NCBI RefSeq assembly: GCF_917563915.1
Contig: NZ_CAKJTI010000012.1
Coordinates: 28,016-92,015, forward strand
Direction: 5' to 3'
DNA from: Bacillus rhizoplanae
GTDB lineage: Bacteria; Bacillota; Bacilli; Bacillales; Bacillaceae_G
DNA: 64,000 nucleotides
Both the position numbers and the translations under genes were made by a program. Below are positions 26,147 to 33,981 of the stretch, piece by piece; the stretch's first letter is position 1; the number at the start of each line of letters is the position of its first letter. Under the pieces are notes generated by a model. It was not told where the DNA came from and did no database searches. It worked only from the letters and a program-made list of their open reading frames with translations.

Positions 26147-26468
26147 GCATAATCCCCCTTATTTACGCTGCATATGGATGATACTGAAAATGATATGTAG
26201 GTCTACTTACAATTATATGCCATTAGAAAGGCTTTTTCCTGTATGGAGGCGAACTATTATTTTATTAAATACAAAATAGACAAAGGGTGATCCAATTTCA
26301 GTATATTATTGTGCTTGTTGTAAGTATTAAAGGATTTCATCTTTTTACAAATGACATATCAGCGACATTTTATAACTTTTTGTATAGGTGTTAGCAAGTT
26401 CGTTTGTAAACTTGTTAGCACTTTTTTATATTTCTTGAATTAAATAGATCTTCGCAAATACATCATAC
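26147..26468. other. Intergenic stretch with one hairpin
   Basis: No gene is visible in this 322-bp gap between two minus-strand genes. It holds the promoter side of the methyltransferase gene and the 3' flank of the YHYH gene. The only structure is the inverted repeat at 26388-26427. Confidence 0.5.
26388..26427 (+). terminator. Hairpin with T-run, possible terminator
   Basis: GTGTTAGCAAGTT can pair with AACTTGTTAGCAC (two G-U or mismatched positions), followed by TTTTTTAT on the plus strand. No plus-strand gene ends here, so it may work only weakly in reverse for the YHYH gene, or it may be a relic. Confidence 0.4.
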
Positions 26469-26834
26469 TTATTTTGAACCACCCGAATGACCTTGGTCAA
26501 TACCATCTTCAAAACCATTACCGTAATCTTGCGTACCATTCCATTCCCATTCATATTCCTGGCAATTAGAAGCATATTTATATGCCGTTTCATACCCTTT
26601 TTGATAACCACTATCATATTCAGCTTGCGGATCATATTCTGGCTCATTATTATCACTTGCATTGTCATTTCCTCCGTTGTGGATATGGTACTGTCCGTTT
26701 TTTAAATCCCAATTCTCACAATTTGTCCAACAATAGTGGCCACGACTACTATCAGTTCGTCCTAGGTGCGCTAATGTAATTTGCGGAATCAAGAAAAAAT
26801 AAAAGAAAAATATGTATACAATGTTTTTTAGCAA
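26469..26834 (-). CDS. Secreted YHYH-type small protein
   Basis: The TTG at 26834 with GAGGGGG 5 nt upstream is the best start. The product (121 residues) then begins MLKNIVYIFFFYFFLIPQIT, a signal peptide, cut around AHLGRTDS. The mature part has Cys-containing YCWTNCENW, the YHIHNGG motif of YHYH-domain proteins, and an acidic C-terminal part with Tyr-Gly repeats (GYQKGYETAYKYA). Function is unknown; relatives are secreted and often lie near excalibur or nuclease genes, as here. Confidence 0.75.
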   Translation of the reverse strand: MLKNIVYIFFFYFFLIPQITLAHLGRTDSSRGHYCWTNCENWDLKNGQYHIHNGGNDNASDNNEPEYDPQAEYDSGYQKGYETAYKYASNCQEYEWEWNGTQDYGNGFEDGIDQGHSGGSK

Positions 26835-26971
26835 ACTATCCCCCTCATTTCTATAATTTATAACAATGAAATATTCAACAAAATATATGTATGTCCTTGA
26901 TAACAAAAACATCTATTGGAAGAATTACTAATTACACTCTTGGTTACACTTCATAATGAGGTGAAGTGTAC

Positions 26972-27667
26972 GTGGCTAGACGGAAAACCTATAAAAATAA
27001 AGCTGCAGCAAATGTTATAGCAGTATTTTGGTTCATCATCGCTGGAATCTTTTTATATGGACTGTATTTATTTGCGGGCTTTCTCGATTATTTAATCGAT
27101 GAAATACGAAATAAAAACATCTTTATTATCTCTTCACTGATGACAAGTTCGATTATAGGTTTATGGCTCTTTTTCAGATCTGTAATACAGTATTTCGAAC
27201 GGCAATCTGCATTGATTGAAGAAGCTGAAGAGAGATTGAAACTAGAAGAAATACGAAGAATAGAAAGAGAACGTAAATTACGTACGTTGGAAGGTCTTCG
27301 TGACATGGATCCATTTGATTTTGAGGAACTTGTGGCAGACATTTTCCGAAAACGTGGATATAAAGCTCAAGTTACAAGTCGAAGTAATGATGGTGGTAAG
27401 GACATTATTTTACGTAGAAATGGCCAGGTGGCTTTCGTTGAATGCAAGAGATATAATGCGAAGAAAAAAGTTGGTAGACCAGACATGCAAAAATTTCATA
27501 GCGCTCTAGTAGACGCAAATGCCAATAAAGGTTATTTCGTCACGTCTAATGAATTTGCAAGCACTGCACAGGAATATGCAAAAGGTAAAGGGATACAACT
27601 AATCGATGGAATAAAACTTTTAGAAATGATGGAGAAAAATTCGAAATATGTATTATCAAAAAAATAA
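26972..27667 (+). CDS. Membrane-anchored Mrr-type restriction endonuclease domain protein
   Basis: Start is the GTG at 26972, 8 nt after GAGGTG; a GTG at 26966 is too close to the binding site. The 231-residue product has two membrane helices (about 15-38 and 45-70), a charged linker helix and an Mrr-family PD-(D/E)xK nuclease domain from about 105. The motif is seen in SNDGGKDIILRRN and FVECKRYNAKKKVG, with a Gln in the last helix. Such anchored nucleases act on modified or foreign DNA in some systems, but this one has no partner methylase. It is monocistronic, ending with a hairpin at 27665. Confidence 0.87.
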   Translation: MARRKTYKNKAAANVIAVFWFIIAGIFLYGLYLFAGFLDYLIDEIRNKNIFIISSLMTSSIIGLWLFFRSVIQYFERQSALIEEAEERLKLEEIRRIERERKLRTLEGLRDMDPFDFEELVADIFRKRGYKAQVTSRSNDGGKDIILRRNGQVAFVECKRYNAKKKVGRPDMQKFHSALVDANANKGYFVTSNEFASTAQEYAKGKGIQLIDGIKLLEMMEKNSKYVLSKK

Positions 27668-27691
27668 CCCAGCTCACAAAAGAGCTGGGTT
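27665..27691 (+). terminator. Intrinsic terminator after the Mrr-type gene
   Basis: AACCCAGCTC and GAGCTGGGTT form a perfect 10-bp stem with a 6-nt loop, then TTC. It starts at the stop codon. Confidence 0.82.
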
Positions 27692-27830
27692 TCTAGCATT
27701 TCAAGGTAATATTTATATGAAATATTTTACTTTATAACCATAAAAATCAAAAATCATGTAAAATTACCCTCCCCCTTCTGATATACTTAACATTGTAATA
27801 TATACATATTTTCCGAGGGGGAAACAAGTA

Positions 27831-28439
27831 ATGCAGAGTAAGTTTTGGACTATTTTCTTTTTAATCATCTTCTTTCCAATTGGTTTATTTTTAATGTGGA
27901 AGCATAAACATTTCACAAAAACAGTACGTGTTATCATTACATTATTTTTCCTAATTTTTATTCTATTCACATCGTGTAGTAATAACACAAGTAGTGCCCA
28001 GAAAGCTAAATTAGAAAAGAAAGAACAACAATTAAATAAGAAAGAGAAAGACTTAGACAAACTTGAGAAAAAATTGAAAGAAAAAGAAATGGAACTAGAT
28101 GAAAAATCTAAAGAATGCCAAAAGGTTGATGAAGAAAAGAAAAAACTAGAAGAGCAAAAGAAACTAGAAGAAGAGAAACGTAAACAAGAGGAAGAACAAC
28201 ACAAGCAAGAAGAAGCGAGAAAACAAGAGGAATTGAAAAAACAACAAGAACAACAAACTCAATCTGAGCAGCAACAAACTGCACAGCAACAATCAAACAA
28301 CGATTTACCTCAAGAGAAGTATAATTTTAAAAGTTGTAAAGAAGCAAAAGCGGCTGGCTTCTCTAACATTAAAAAAGGGGAACCGGCGTACTCATCTAAA
28401 CTGGATCGTGATGGCGATGGATTAGCTTGTGATAAATAA
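27831..28439 (+). CDS. Membrane-anchored coiled-coil protein with excalibur calcium-binding domain
   Basis: This 202-residue protein follows a GAGGGGG ribosome binding site. Two hydrophobic helices (about 5-23 and 33-48, the second ending FTSC, an imperfect lipobox) lead into a Lys/Glu/Gln-rich coiled coil of about 100 residues. The C-terminus is an excalibur domain, NFKSCKEAKAAGF...DRDGDGLACDK, with the DxDxDG calcium loop and paired cysteines. It is most likely anchored and exposed at the cell surface. Excalibur domains often accompany extracellular nucleases, but no nuclease domain is present in this protein. Confidence 0.88.
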   Translation: MQSKFWTIFFLIIFFPIGLFLMWKHKHFTKTVRVIITLFFLIFILFTSCSNNTSSAQKAKLEKKEQQLNKKEKDLDKLEKKLKEKEMELDEKSKECQKVDEEKKKLEEQKKLEEEKRKQEEEQHKQEEARKQEELKKQQEQQTQSEQQQTAQQQSNNDLPQEKYNFKSCKEAKAAGFSNIKKGEPAYSSKLDRDGDGLACDK

Positions 28440-28448
28440 TTAATTGTA

Positions 28449-28472
28449 GAGCCGACTCGCAAGAGCCGGCTC
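28449..28472. terminator. Short GC-rich hairpin between convergent reading frames
   Basis: GAGCCGACTC and GAGCCGGCTC pair (one mismatch) over a GCAA tetraloop. There is only a weak T-rich tail on the plus side (CTATTATT). It lies between the excalibur gene and the SH3 fragment and may stop both. Confidence 0.6.
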
Positions 28473-28478
28473 CTATTA

Positions 28479-28562
28479 TTACTTCTCAAATCTCACATAT
28501 TCACCTGATACCCATTGATCGCCTCCAACGTTGTACCACCCATTAGAAACAAGTATCCGACA
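28479..28562 (-). pseudogene. Remnant of an SH3-domain cell-wall hydrolase, C-terminal 27 codons
   Basis: Read on the minus strand, an open segment encodes GWYNVGGDQWVSGEYVRFEK followed by TAA. That is the typical last strand pair of bacterial SH3 (SH3_3-type) domains ending amidases and lysozymes. A TGA lies 28 codons upstream and no start or binding site is present. The upstream gene body is missing; the next gene (28563) begins its own frame right at the break. I read it as a deletion relic. Confidence 0.65.
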
Positions 28563-28922
28563 TCAATCTCTCATACGTTTCCTAATATCTGCTGCCACCT
28601 TAGTCGGATTATCAATCTCAAACATAACATACTTGTATTTTTCGTGCCCTTCTAATTCAATCATTACGAGAGAAACTCTGTTTTCATAAGAAAGAAAGTA
28701 CCACTCATCGGCGTATTTAAAGCTTCCTTCAAAGATATTAAGGGCAGAAATAGATGTTCCAGGCATCCGAAGCATCCATTGCGGGGCATCAAAATAATCA
28801 ACATATACACTTTTAATCGTGTGAAATGGAATTTTTAATTTTAGTTTCAATGCAAAAAAACCAGTTACTCCATTCAACTTCAAAACTACACCTTCGTCAT
28901 CAAAGAGCACTTCTCTCCCCAT
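28563..28922 (-). CDS. PH-like domain hypothetical protein, 119 residues
   Basis: Starts MGREVLFDDEGVVLKLNG with GGAGG before the ATG. The sequence alternates beta strands and ends with a helix (NPTKVAADIRKRMRD), the order of a pleckstrin-homology-like fold. IPFHTIKSVYVDYFDAPQW resembles bacterial PH domain loops. No signal peptide or membrane segment is present. It has no obvious operon partner. Function is unknown. Confidence 0.7.
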   Translation of the reverse strand: MGREVLFDDEGVVLKLNGVTGFFALKLKLKIPFHTIKSVYVDYFDAPQWMLRMPGTSISALNIFEGSFKYADEWYFLSYENRVSLVMIELEGHEKYKYVMFEIDNPTKVAADIRKRMRD

Positions 28923-29122
28923 GTTCTCCCTCCTAATTTTTTATACCGTATTTACCACCTAAATTATACCATGTCTATTTCAAGATTGTTCAAAGATACT
29001 GTCAGAATCCATATACCTATAAACCATTTTCGTATATACATTCGTACTTTTGAACGATATAAACAGCAAAGAAAAAACATATTATACTATTAAAATCTAT
29101 GATTTATAAGGAGTGATCCATT

Positions 29123-29437
29123 ATGTCACTTAGCAATATGTTAAAAAAAGAGATTCTTAGCTGGGAAGGTGTGACTGAAAAGGCGCATCGATACGGTGGG
29201 GTTGAATTTAATTATAAAAATAAAGAATTAGGTCATGTTCACGGAGACACATTAGCTGATTTGCCATTTCCAAAATCAATAAGAGATGAGATATTAAAAC
29301 AAGAATTAGCTCAACCACATCATATTTTACCTAATTCTGGTTGGATTAGTTATCACATAAAAAGTGAAGATGACCTTCCTTTGCTCATTCATCTTTTTCG
29401 TTTACAATACGATAGATTCGTAAAAAAAATTAGATAA
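29123..29437 (+). CDS. Luciferase-domain (DUF5519) family protein
   Basis: This 104-residue protein has the features KAHRYGGVEFNYKNKELGHVHG and HILPNSGWISYHIKSEDDL of the small family annotated as luciferase domain / DUF5519. The conserved His residues sit in GHVHGD. It starts at ATG with AAGGAGTG 9 nt upstream, is monocistronic and ends before the hairpin at 29457. The name is historical and does not imply light production. Confidence 0.82.
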   Translation: MSLSNMLKKEILSWEGVTEKAHRYGGVEFNYKNKELGHVHGDTLADLPFPKSIRDEILKQELAQPHHILPNSGWISYHIKSEDDLPLLIHLFRLQYDRFVKKIR

Positions 29438-29456
29438 CAACCAAATGTAAAAATAT

Positions 29457-29490
29457 AAAAGGTATATTAGCTCCAACTAATATACCTTTT
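29457..29490. terminator. Bidirectional intrinsic terminator
   Basis: AAAAGGTATATTAG and CTAATATACCTTTT form a perfect 14-bp stem with a 6-nt loop. It separates the convergent DUF5519 and acetyltransferase genes. Confidence 0.87.
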
Positions 29491-29510
29491 ATACTAAATC
29501 CATATATCAT

Positions 29511-29984
29511 CTATTCTTCCCTGCTAATTATGAGGCGGAATACATCTTCTTCTTGATCAAATTTCCCTGCTTCAACAAAACCAAAACTTTTATATAATTG
29601 ACGAGCAGCATGGTTTTCTTTATGAGCTGTTAAGCGAATTTCTTTGCACTGCGGATATTGATTTATAATCCAATTCACCATTTTATATAGAGCCGCTCTA
29701 CCGTACCCTTTACCTTGATGCTTTTCATCAATGATGAATCCGTTAATCCAATACATATCATCAGTATTTTCTACATAAGCATGCATCACAAAACCAATCA
29801 TACCATGCGCTTCTTCATAAATTGCAAAGGGAAGATAATTCACATTATCACCATCTGGTTTAATATATACTTTAGCAAGTGATACCGCTACAGTGGGAAC
29901 GAACTGATTTTGAACATCTTTAACTTTTAATCTTAGGGCCTCTTGCCAATTCTCTCTTGTCACTGCTTCCAATTGCACTTTCAT
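29511..29984 (-). CDS. GNAT-family N-acetyltransferase (BltD/spermidine-acetyltransferase-like)
   Basis: This 157-residue GNAT protein has the acetyl-CoA loop IDEKHQGKGYGRAALYKM and the family C-terminus AARQLYKSFGFVEAGKF. The YWINGFIIDEKHQGKGYG stretch is like diamine N-acetyltransferases of the BltD type. It is alone, with no drug pump gene beside it as bltD has in B. subtilis, so the substrate remains open. Confidence 0.87.
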   Translation of the reverse strand: MKVQLEAVTRENWQEALRLKVKDVQNQFVPTVAVSLAKVYIKPDGDNVNYLPFAIYEEAHGMIGFVMHAYVENTDDMYWINGFIIDEKHQGKGYGRAALYKMVNWIINQYPQCKEIRLTAHKENHAARQLYKSFGFVEAGKFDQEEDVFRLIISREE

Positions 29985-30178
29985 CTTATTCCTCCATCTT
30001 TAATTTAGTTCTACATTTCTCTACTTCTTAAAGTTCTCCTTCTTTTTTTTAAAAATGTGCTATGTATACTCTATTTCATCACTCAGTAAGCAAATTATTC
30101 AACATTATCTTTACATGTATTACCAAATAAACCACATACTAAGTGTAAATTTATTTAGAATAAAGTGAGGCCCATTAC

Positions 30179-31693
30179 ATGATGAAAACTCCTAAAGCTA
30201 TTATTGTTATTTTTGGCGCAACAGGTGATTTAGCCAAGCGTAAATTGTTTCCTTCTATTTATAGATTGTATCGTAACGGAAAAATTTCTGAAGATTTCGC
30301 CGTTGTTGGTGTTGCAAGAAGACCTTGGTCTAATGAAACATTTCGTGAAAATGTCAAACAATCTGTTAACCACTTTCCAGATGATGATGGAAATCAGGAG
30401 ACATTTGCTTCCCATTTCTATTACCATCCTTTTGATGTAACAAACGTATCTTCTTATCAAGAGCTTAAAAGTTTATTAAGCACTCTTGATAACAATTATA
30501 ATACGAATGGAAACCGCATTTTTTATTTAGCGATGGCACCTGATTTTTTTGGTACAATTGCCACAAATTTAAAGTCAGAAGGATTAACTTCTACGGAAGG
30601 ATGGATTCGTTTAGTTATTGAAAAGCCGTTTGGCCATGACTACGAATCAGCCGAAGAGCTAAACAACCAGCTTCGCCAAGCGTTTACAGAAGAACAAATT
30701 TATCGAATTGACCATTACTTAGGAAAAGAAATGGTTCAAAATATTAAAGTAATTCGTTTTGCTAACGCTATTTTCGAACCACTTTGGAACAATCAATATA
30801 TTGCTAACGTTCAAATTACTTCAAGTGAAACATTAGGAGTTGAGGATCGCGGACGTTATTACGAGTCCTCAGGTGCTCTCCGTGATATGGTTCAAAATCA
30901 TATGTTACAAATGGTTGCTCTCCTTGCAATGGAACCGCCCATTAAATTAACAGCAGATGAGATTCGAAGCGAGAAAATAAAAATTTTTCGTGCTTTAAGA
31001 TCACTTACTGAAGAACAAGTCGAACAATATTTTGTTCGTGGACAGTACGGGTCCGGCATCGTAAACGAAGAAAAGGTGATTAGCTACAAAGAAGAAAACG
31101 CGGTAGATCCCACATCGAATACAGAGACATTTGTCTCTGGTAAGCTTATGATTGACAACTTTAGATGGGCAGGGATTCCTTTTTATATTCGAACAGGTAA
31201 ACGTATGCAAGAGAAATCGACTGAAATTGTCATACAATTTAAAGACTTGCCAATGAACTTGTATTTTAATAAAGAAAAAAAGACTCATCCTAACTTACTA
31301 ATTATTCATATTCAACCCGATGAAGGAATTACACTGCATTTAAATGCCCAAAAAACAAATAGCAGTGTTACATCAACACCAATTAGATTAAGTTATTGTA
31401 ATAACTGTGCAGATAAAATGAACACACCCGAGGCATATGAGGTTCTCCTATATGATTGCATGCGTGGTGACTCAACCAATTTTGCGCATTGGGAGGAAGT
31501 GGCCCTTTCCTGGAAATTTGTTGATGTTATCTCAAATGTTTGGACAAACAAAAAAGCTGAAAACTTCCCTAACTATGAGTCTGGATCAATGGGTCCTAAA
31601 GAATCTGATGCTTTATTAGAAAAAGATGATTTTCATTGGTGGCCAACTATAACAACTCGTTTTAAAGAAGAGAACGACAATGAAAATATATGA
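30179..31693 (+). CDS. zwf: Glucose-6-phosphate 1-dehydrogenase
   Basis: This 504-residue enzyme begins with the NADP motif VIFGATGDLAKRKLFPSIY and contains the catalytic RIDHYLGKEMVQN with its Asp-His pair, plus IEKPFGHDYESA. It opens the oxidative pentose phosphate pathway. The ATG at 30179 follows GTGAGG with 8-nt spacing. No 6-phosphogluconate dehydrogenase gene is adjacent. The start codon of a broken cyclase gene overlaps its last codons. Confidence 0.95.
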   Translation: MMKTPKAIIVIFGATGDLAKRKLFPSIYRLYRNGKISEDFAVVGVARRPWSNETFRENVKQSVNHFPDDDGNQETFASHFYYHPFDVTNVSSYQELKSLLSTLDNNYNTNGNRIFYLAMAPDFFGTIATNLKSEGLTSTEGWIRLVIEKPFGHDYESAEELNNQLRQAFTEEQIYRIDHYLGKEMVQNIKVIRFANAIFEPLWNNQYIANVQITSSETLGVEDRGRYYESSGALRDMVQNHMLQMVALLAMEPPIKLTADEIRSEKIKIFRALRSLTEEQVEQYFVRGQYGSGIVNEEKVISYKEENAVDPTSNTETFVSGKLMIDNFRWAGIPFYIRTGKRMQEKSTEIVIQFKDLPMNLYFNKEKKTHPNLLIIHIQPDEGITLHLNAQKTNSSVTSTPIRLSYCNNCADKMNTPEAYEVLLYDCMRGDSTNFAHWEEVALSWKFVDVISNVWTNKKAENFPNYESGSMGPKESDALLEKDDFHWWPTITTRFKEENDNENI

Positions 31694-31875
31694 TATAACA
31701 GCACCTGTTTTTGAAGGAATAACTGTTTACAAAAATAAGCTTGAAAAACAACCAAAATTTTCGAAAGTAACAAACGCTCCGTATAGAGTTAGATGTTCAT
31801 AGCGGTACACATATTGACGTACCTCTACATATGATCAATGAAGGAAAAACACTTGAAACAATTTCATTTTTCTGA
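31680..31875 (+). pseudogene. Truncated, frameshifted cyclase-family (arylformamidase-like) gene
   Basis: ATG at 31680 overlaps the zwf stop and opens MKIYDITAPVFEGITVYKNK. After CCGTATAGAGTTAG the frame breaks (stop within about 35 codons). The next frame continues ELDVHSGTHIDVPLHMINEG, which is the metal-binding HxGTHxDxPxH motif of the cyclase/KynB family. It then ends at a TGA after ISFF, about 65 codons in total, where about 200 are normal. It is therefore frameshifted and 3'-deleted. The motif makes the family call firm. Confidence 0.8.
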
Positions 31876-32051
31876 TTTTTTCATTTACTAATTGACGTTA
31901 AAATCTTACAATAACCCTTAAGATATTCCATTTAGAAAGGAAATGTACATATATGTATCACTATGTAATAGACATATAGTAACTTCATTTCATGTCGTGG
32001 ACCTCCTCTTATATATTACAGCTATAAATATATAACTCAGGAGGAATTACT

Positions 32052-32804
32052 ATGAAGGACACTTTTTACCATTTCATTAAACAGGCGGATAAGCCTTTTC
32101 ATGGGTGGAACTTCTCGTTTTTAGCAGATACCGGAAGGCTAAGCACAGAACCTCTACCATGGAGTTATGCAGCAAATGTATTACACTATATACAAAAAGT
32201 AGATAGCATGCTAGATATGGGGACTGGTGGCGGTGAGTTTTTATCTTTGTTAACCCCGCTTCCTGATAGAACTGCAGCAACAGAAGGCTATCCGCCAAAT
32301 GTAGCTTTAGCAAAAGCAAAATTAGAACCTTTAGGTGTCTCTGTTTATCCCGTCGAGGATGATACATGTTTGCCTTTCGCAAACAATCAATTTGATTTAA
32401 TTATTAATAAACATGAATCATATTGCGAATTAGAAATAAAACGAATTTTAAAACCAAACGGAATTTTTATTACACAGCAAGTTGGCGGATTAGATAATTT
32501 AGAATTAAATCACCTGCTTCATGCATATAATGAAAATGAATATAGTTATTGGAACATGCAGTACGCCTCTTCACAACTAAAACAAGCTGGCTTTCAAATT
32601 CTTAAGCAACAAGAAGCATTCCCGTATCAACGCTTTTACGACATCGGAAGCATTGTGTATTATTTAAAAGCAGTTCCATGGCAAATCCCTGATTTTTCAG
32701 TATCCAAATATGAAGATCGCTTACTTTGCACTTATAACTCCATTCAACAAAATGGGTATATTGAAGTAAAAGCACATCGATTCTATATCGTAGCTTCCTT
32801 ATAA
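32052..32804 (+). CDS. Class I SAM-dependent methyltransferase
   Basis: This 250-residue protein has motif I MLDMGTGGGEFLSLL, the strand-2 acid in AATEGYPPNVALAKA and a motif IV-like FDLIINKHESYCELEIKRIL. That pattern fits UbiE/Methyltransf_11-type small-molecule methyltransferases. It starts at ATG after AGGAGGAATT. It is monocistronic and ends before the hairpin at 32812. The substrate is unknown. Confidence 0.88.
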   Translation: MKDTFYHFIKQADKPFHGWNFSFLADTGRLSTEPLPWSYAANVLHYIQKVDSMLDMGTGGGEFLSLLTPLPDRTAATEGYPPNVALAKAKLEPLGVSVYPVEDDTCLPFANNQFDLIINKHESYCELEIKRILKPNGIFITQQVGGLDNLELNHLLHAYNENEYSYWNMQYASSQLKQAGFQILKQQEAFPYQRFYDIGSIVYYLKAVPWQIPDFSVSKYEDRLLCTYNSIQQNGYIEVKAHRFYIVASL

Positions 32805-32811
32805 TGCCTCA

Positions 32812-32844
32812 CCTCTCCAAGCAAGTTAATCCTGCATGGAGAGG
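32812..32844 (+). terminator. Intrinsic terminator after the methyltransferase gene
   Basis: CCTCTCCA pairs with TGGAGAGG, with additional AGCA/TGC pairing inside, followed by CCATTTG. The T-tract is weak. Confidence 0.7.
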
Positions 32845-32943
32845 CCATTTGTTAAAATAGCCAAAAATGTTACCATCACTTGCAATATTTCTCATTTCGT
32901 TGTAAAATGAAACCGTAGAGTACAATATGCAGACAAATCCACT

Positions 32944-33020
32944 TCACATATTATCAAGCATCAATAGGGATGATATGCGTTCCTTATGGGTTTTTGATAA
33001 TATGTGAATTTTTATTTTCT
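32944..33020 (+). promoter_or_regulatory. Terminator-like hairpin in the cold-shock gene leader
   Basis: TTCACATATTATCAA (32944-32958) is matched exactly by TTGATAATATGTGAA (32995-33009), a 15-bp perfect stem, followed by TTTTTATTTTC. It sits 60-130 nt before the csp start codon. It could stop transcription of the leader at high temperature, or fold the long leader as a cold-responsive structure. Only the stem and T-run are seen; the function is inference. Confidence 0.6.
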
Positions 33021-33076
33021 TAGAAATAAGACGGATCATATTATATTTATTTTTTTATTTTTAGGAGGCATTTACC

Positions 33077-33280
33077 ATGACATTAACAGGTAAAGTAAAA
33101 TGGTTTAACAGCGAAAAAGGTTTCGGATTCATCGAAGTTGCAGACGGAAACGACGTATTCGTTCACTTCTCAGCTATCACTGGCGACGGCTTCAAAACTC
33201 TTGACGAAGGTCAAGAAGTTAGCTTCGAAGTTGAAGAAGGTAACCGCGGACCTCAAGCTAAAAACGTTGTAAAGCTATAA
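33077..33280 (+). CDS. Cold-shock protein (CspA family)
   Basis: This 67-residue OB-fold protein has both nucleic-acid motifs, KGFGFIEV (RNP1) and VFVHFSAI (RNP2). It starts with [11 protein letters not shown] and follows a strong AGGAGG site. It is an RNA chaperone that melts structures at low temperature. A long leader of at least 130 nt with a hairpin precedes it, and the YdjO-like gene follows after a terminator. Which csp paralogue of B. cereus it is cannot be fixed from sequence alone. Confidence 0.95.
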   Translation: MTLTGKVKWFNSEKGFGFIEVADGNDVFVHFSAITGDGFKTLDEGQEVSFEVEEGNRGPQAKNVVKL

Positions 33281-33290
33281 TTTAGACAAT

Positions 33291-33327
33291 AAAAAGGTTG
33301 TTAACACGAACGGTTAACAACCTTTTT
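33291..33327 (+). terminator. Intrinsic terminator between csp and the YdjO-like gene
   Basis: AAAAAGGTTGTTAAC and GTTAACAACCTTTTT form a perfect 15-bp stem. The gene pair is thus only partly coupled; readthrough would be needed for joint expression. Confidence 0.88.
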
Positions 33328-33367
33328 ACTTATACAAACAAATATTTCACATAAAAGGAGTGATCTC

Positions 33368-33553
33368 ATGTATCGTAACAAAAAGAATGACGTTGCAGAA
33401 GTACCACCAGAAGAAATCCCAGTTTGGGAATGTGAGTCAGAAGAGTGCTTAGGATGGATGCGAAAGAACTTCGCATTTGAAGAACATCCGAAATGTCCTT
33501 TATGTGGAAGTGAAATGAAAAGCGGAGAACGTTTATTGCCTCGATTAGGATAA
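33368..33553 (+). CDS. Small zinc-ribbon protein, YdjO family (cold-inducible)
   Basis: This 61-residue protein starts at ATG after AAAGGAG. It carries four cysteines as WECESEECLGW and KCPLCGSEM, a zinc ribbon. It matches the cold-inducible YdjO family, which lies downstream of csp genes in several Bacilli. The role is unknown; the csp-linked position and small zinc fold suggest RNA or ribosome binding in the cold. Confidence 0.85.
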   Translation: MYRNKKNDVAEVPPEEIPVWECESEECLGWMRKNFAFEEHPKCPLCGSEMKSGERLLPRLG

Positions 33554-33566
33554 ACCATAGGTTGCC

Positions 33567-33597
33567 CCTTGCAAGATGTTCTCTGCAAGGCTTTTTC
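33567..33597 (+). terminator. Intrinsic terminator after the YdjO-like gene
   Basis: CCTTGCA and TGCAAGG pair (7 bp) over an approximately 10-nt loop, followed by CTTTTTC. Confidence 0.78.
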
Positions 33598-33960
33598 TTT
33601 CATCTCTCCTAAATGATAATTCAAATGATTTCCAAGCGATACATAATTGCCAACAGCTATTGAACTCTCTTCCTCCCTTATTATCACCAGCATAAAATAC
33701 ATCATATTACTAACTATATGAATCATTAAGTATTTTCTATTTTCCCTTATACTTCATTACAACAAAAAGTAAAGTAGTAAATAAACTACTTTGCTTTTTT
33801 GTTATGCTTACTCCTTTATGTAACTCTTTTCCTACACAGTACTTCCATTCCCCTTCTATATCGTATCATTGTGGATTATCGTACTTGAAAAAGCTCCCTT
33901 TTCCATAGCTTTTATTTATTTGTATATTTTACCTATTTTATCAAAAAATAAGTTTAGCTT
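33598..33960. other. Intergenic stretch without gene
   Basis: No coding frame with a start signal is visible; a long minus-strand open frame across 33301-33726 has no ribosome binding site and unlikely composition. The stretch holds the A/T-flanked hairpin at 33761-33803 and the promoter side of the pyruvate oxidase gene. Confidence 0.5.
33761..33803. terminator. Hairpin with T-run, likely terminator relic or bidirectional terminator
   Basis: AACAAAAAGTAAAGTAGT and ACTACTTTGCTTTTTTGTT pair with one mismatch and one bulge over a short loop. No gene ends immediately here, so its partner transcript is unclear. Confidence 0.6.
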
Positions 33961-33981
33961 AATAATAAAGGAGTGAGTACG

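Noticed and set aside
33301-33726. A 141-codon minus-strand open frame over the YdjO-like gene and its flanks
   Set aside because: It is antisense to a well-supported gene, has no ribosome binding site and has an odd composition.
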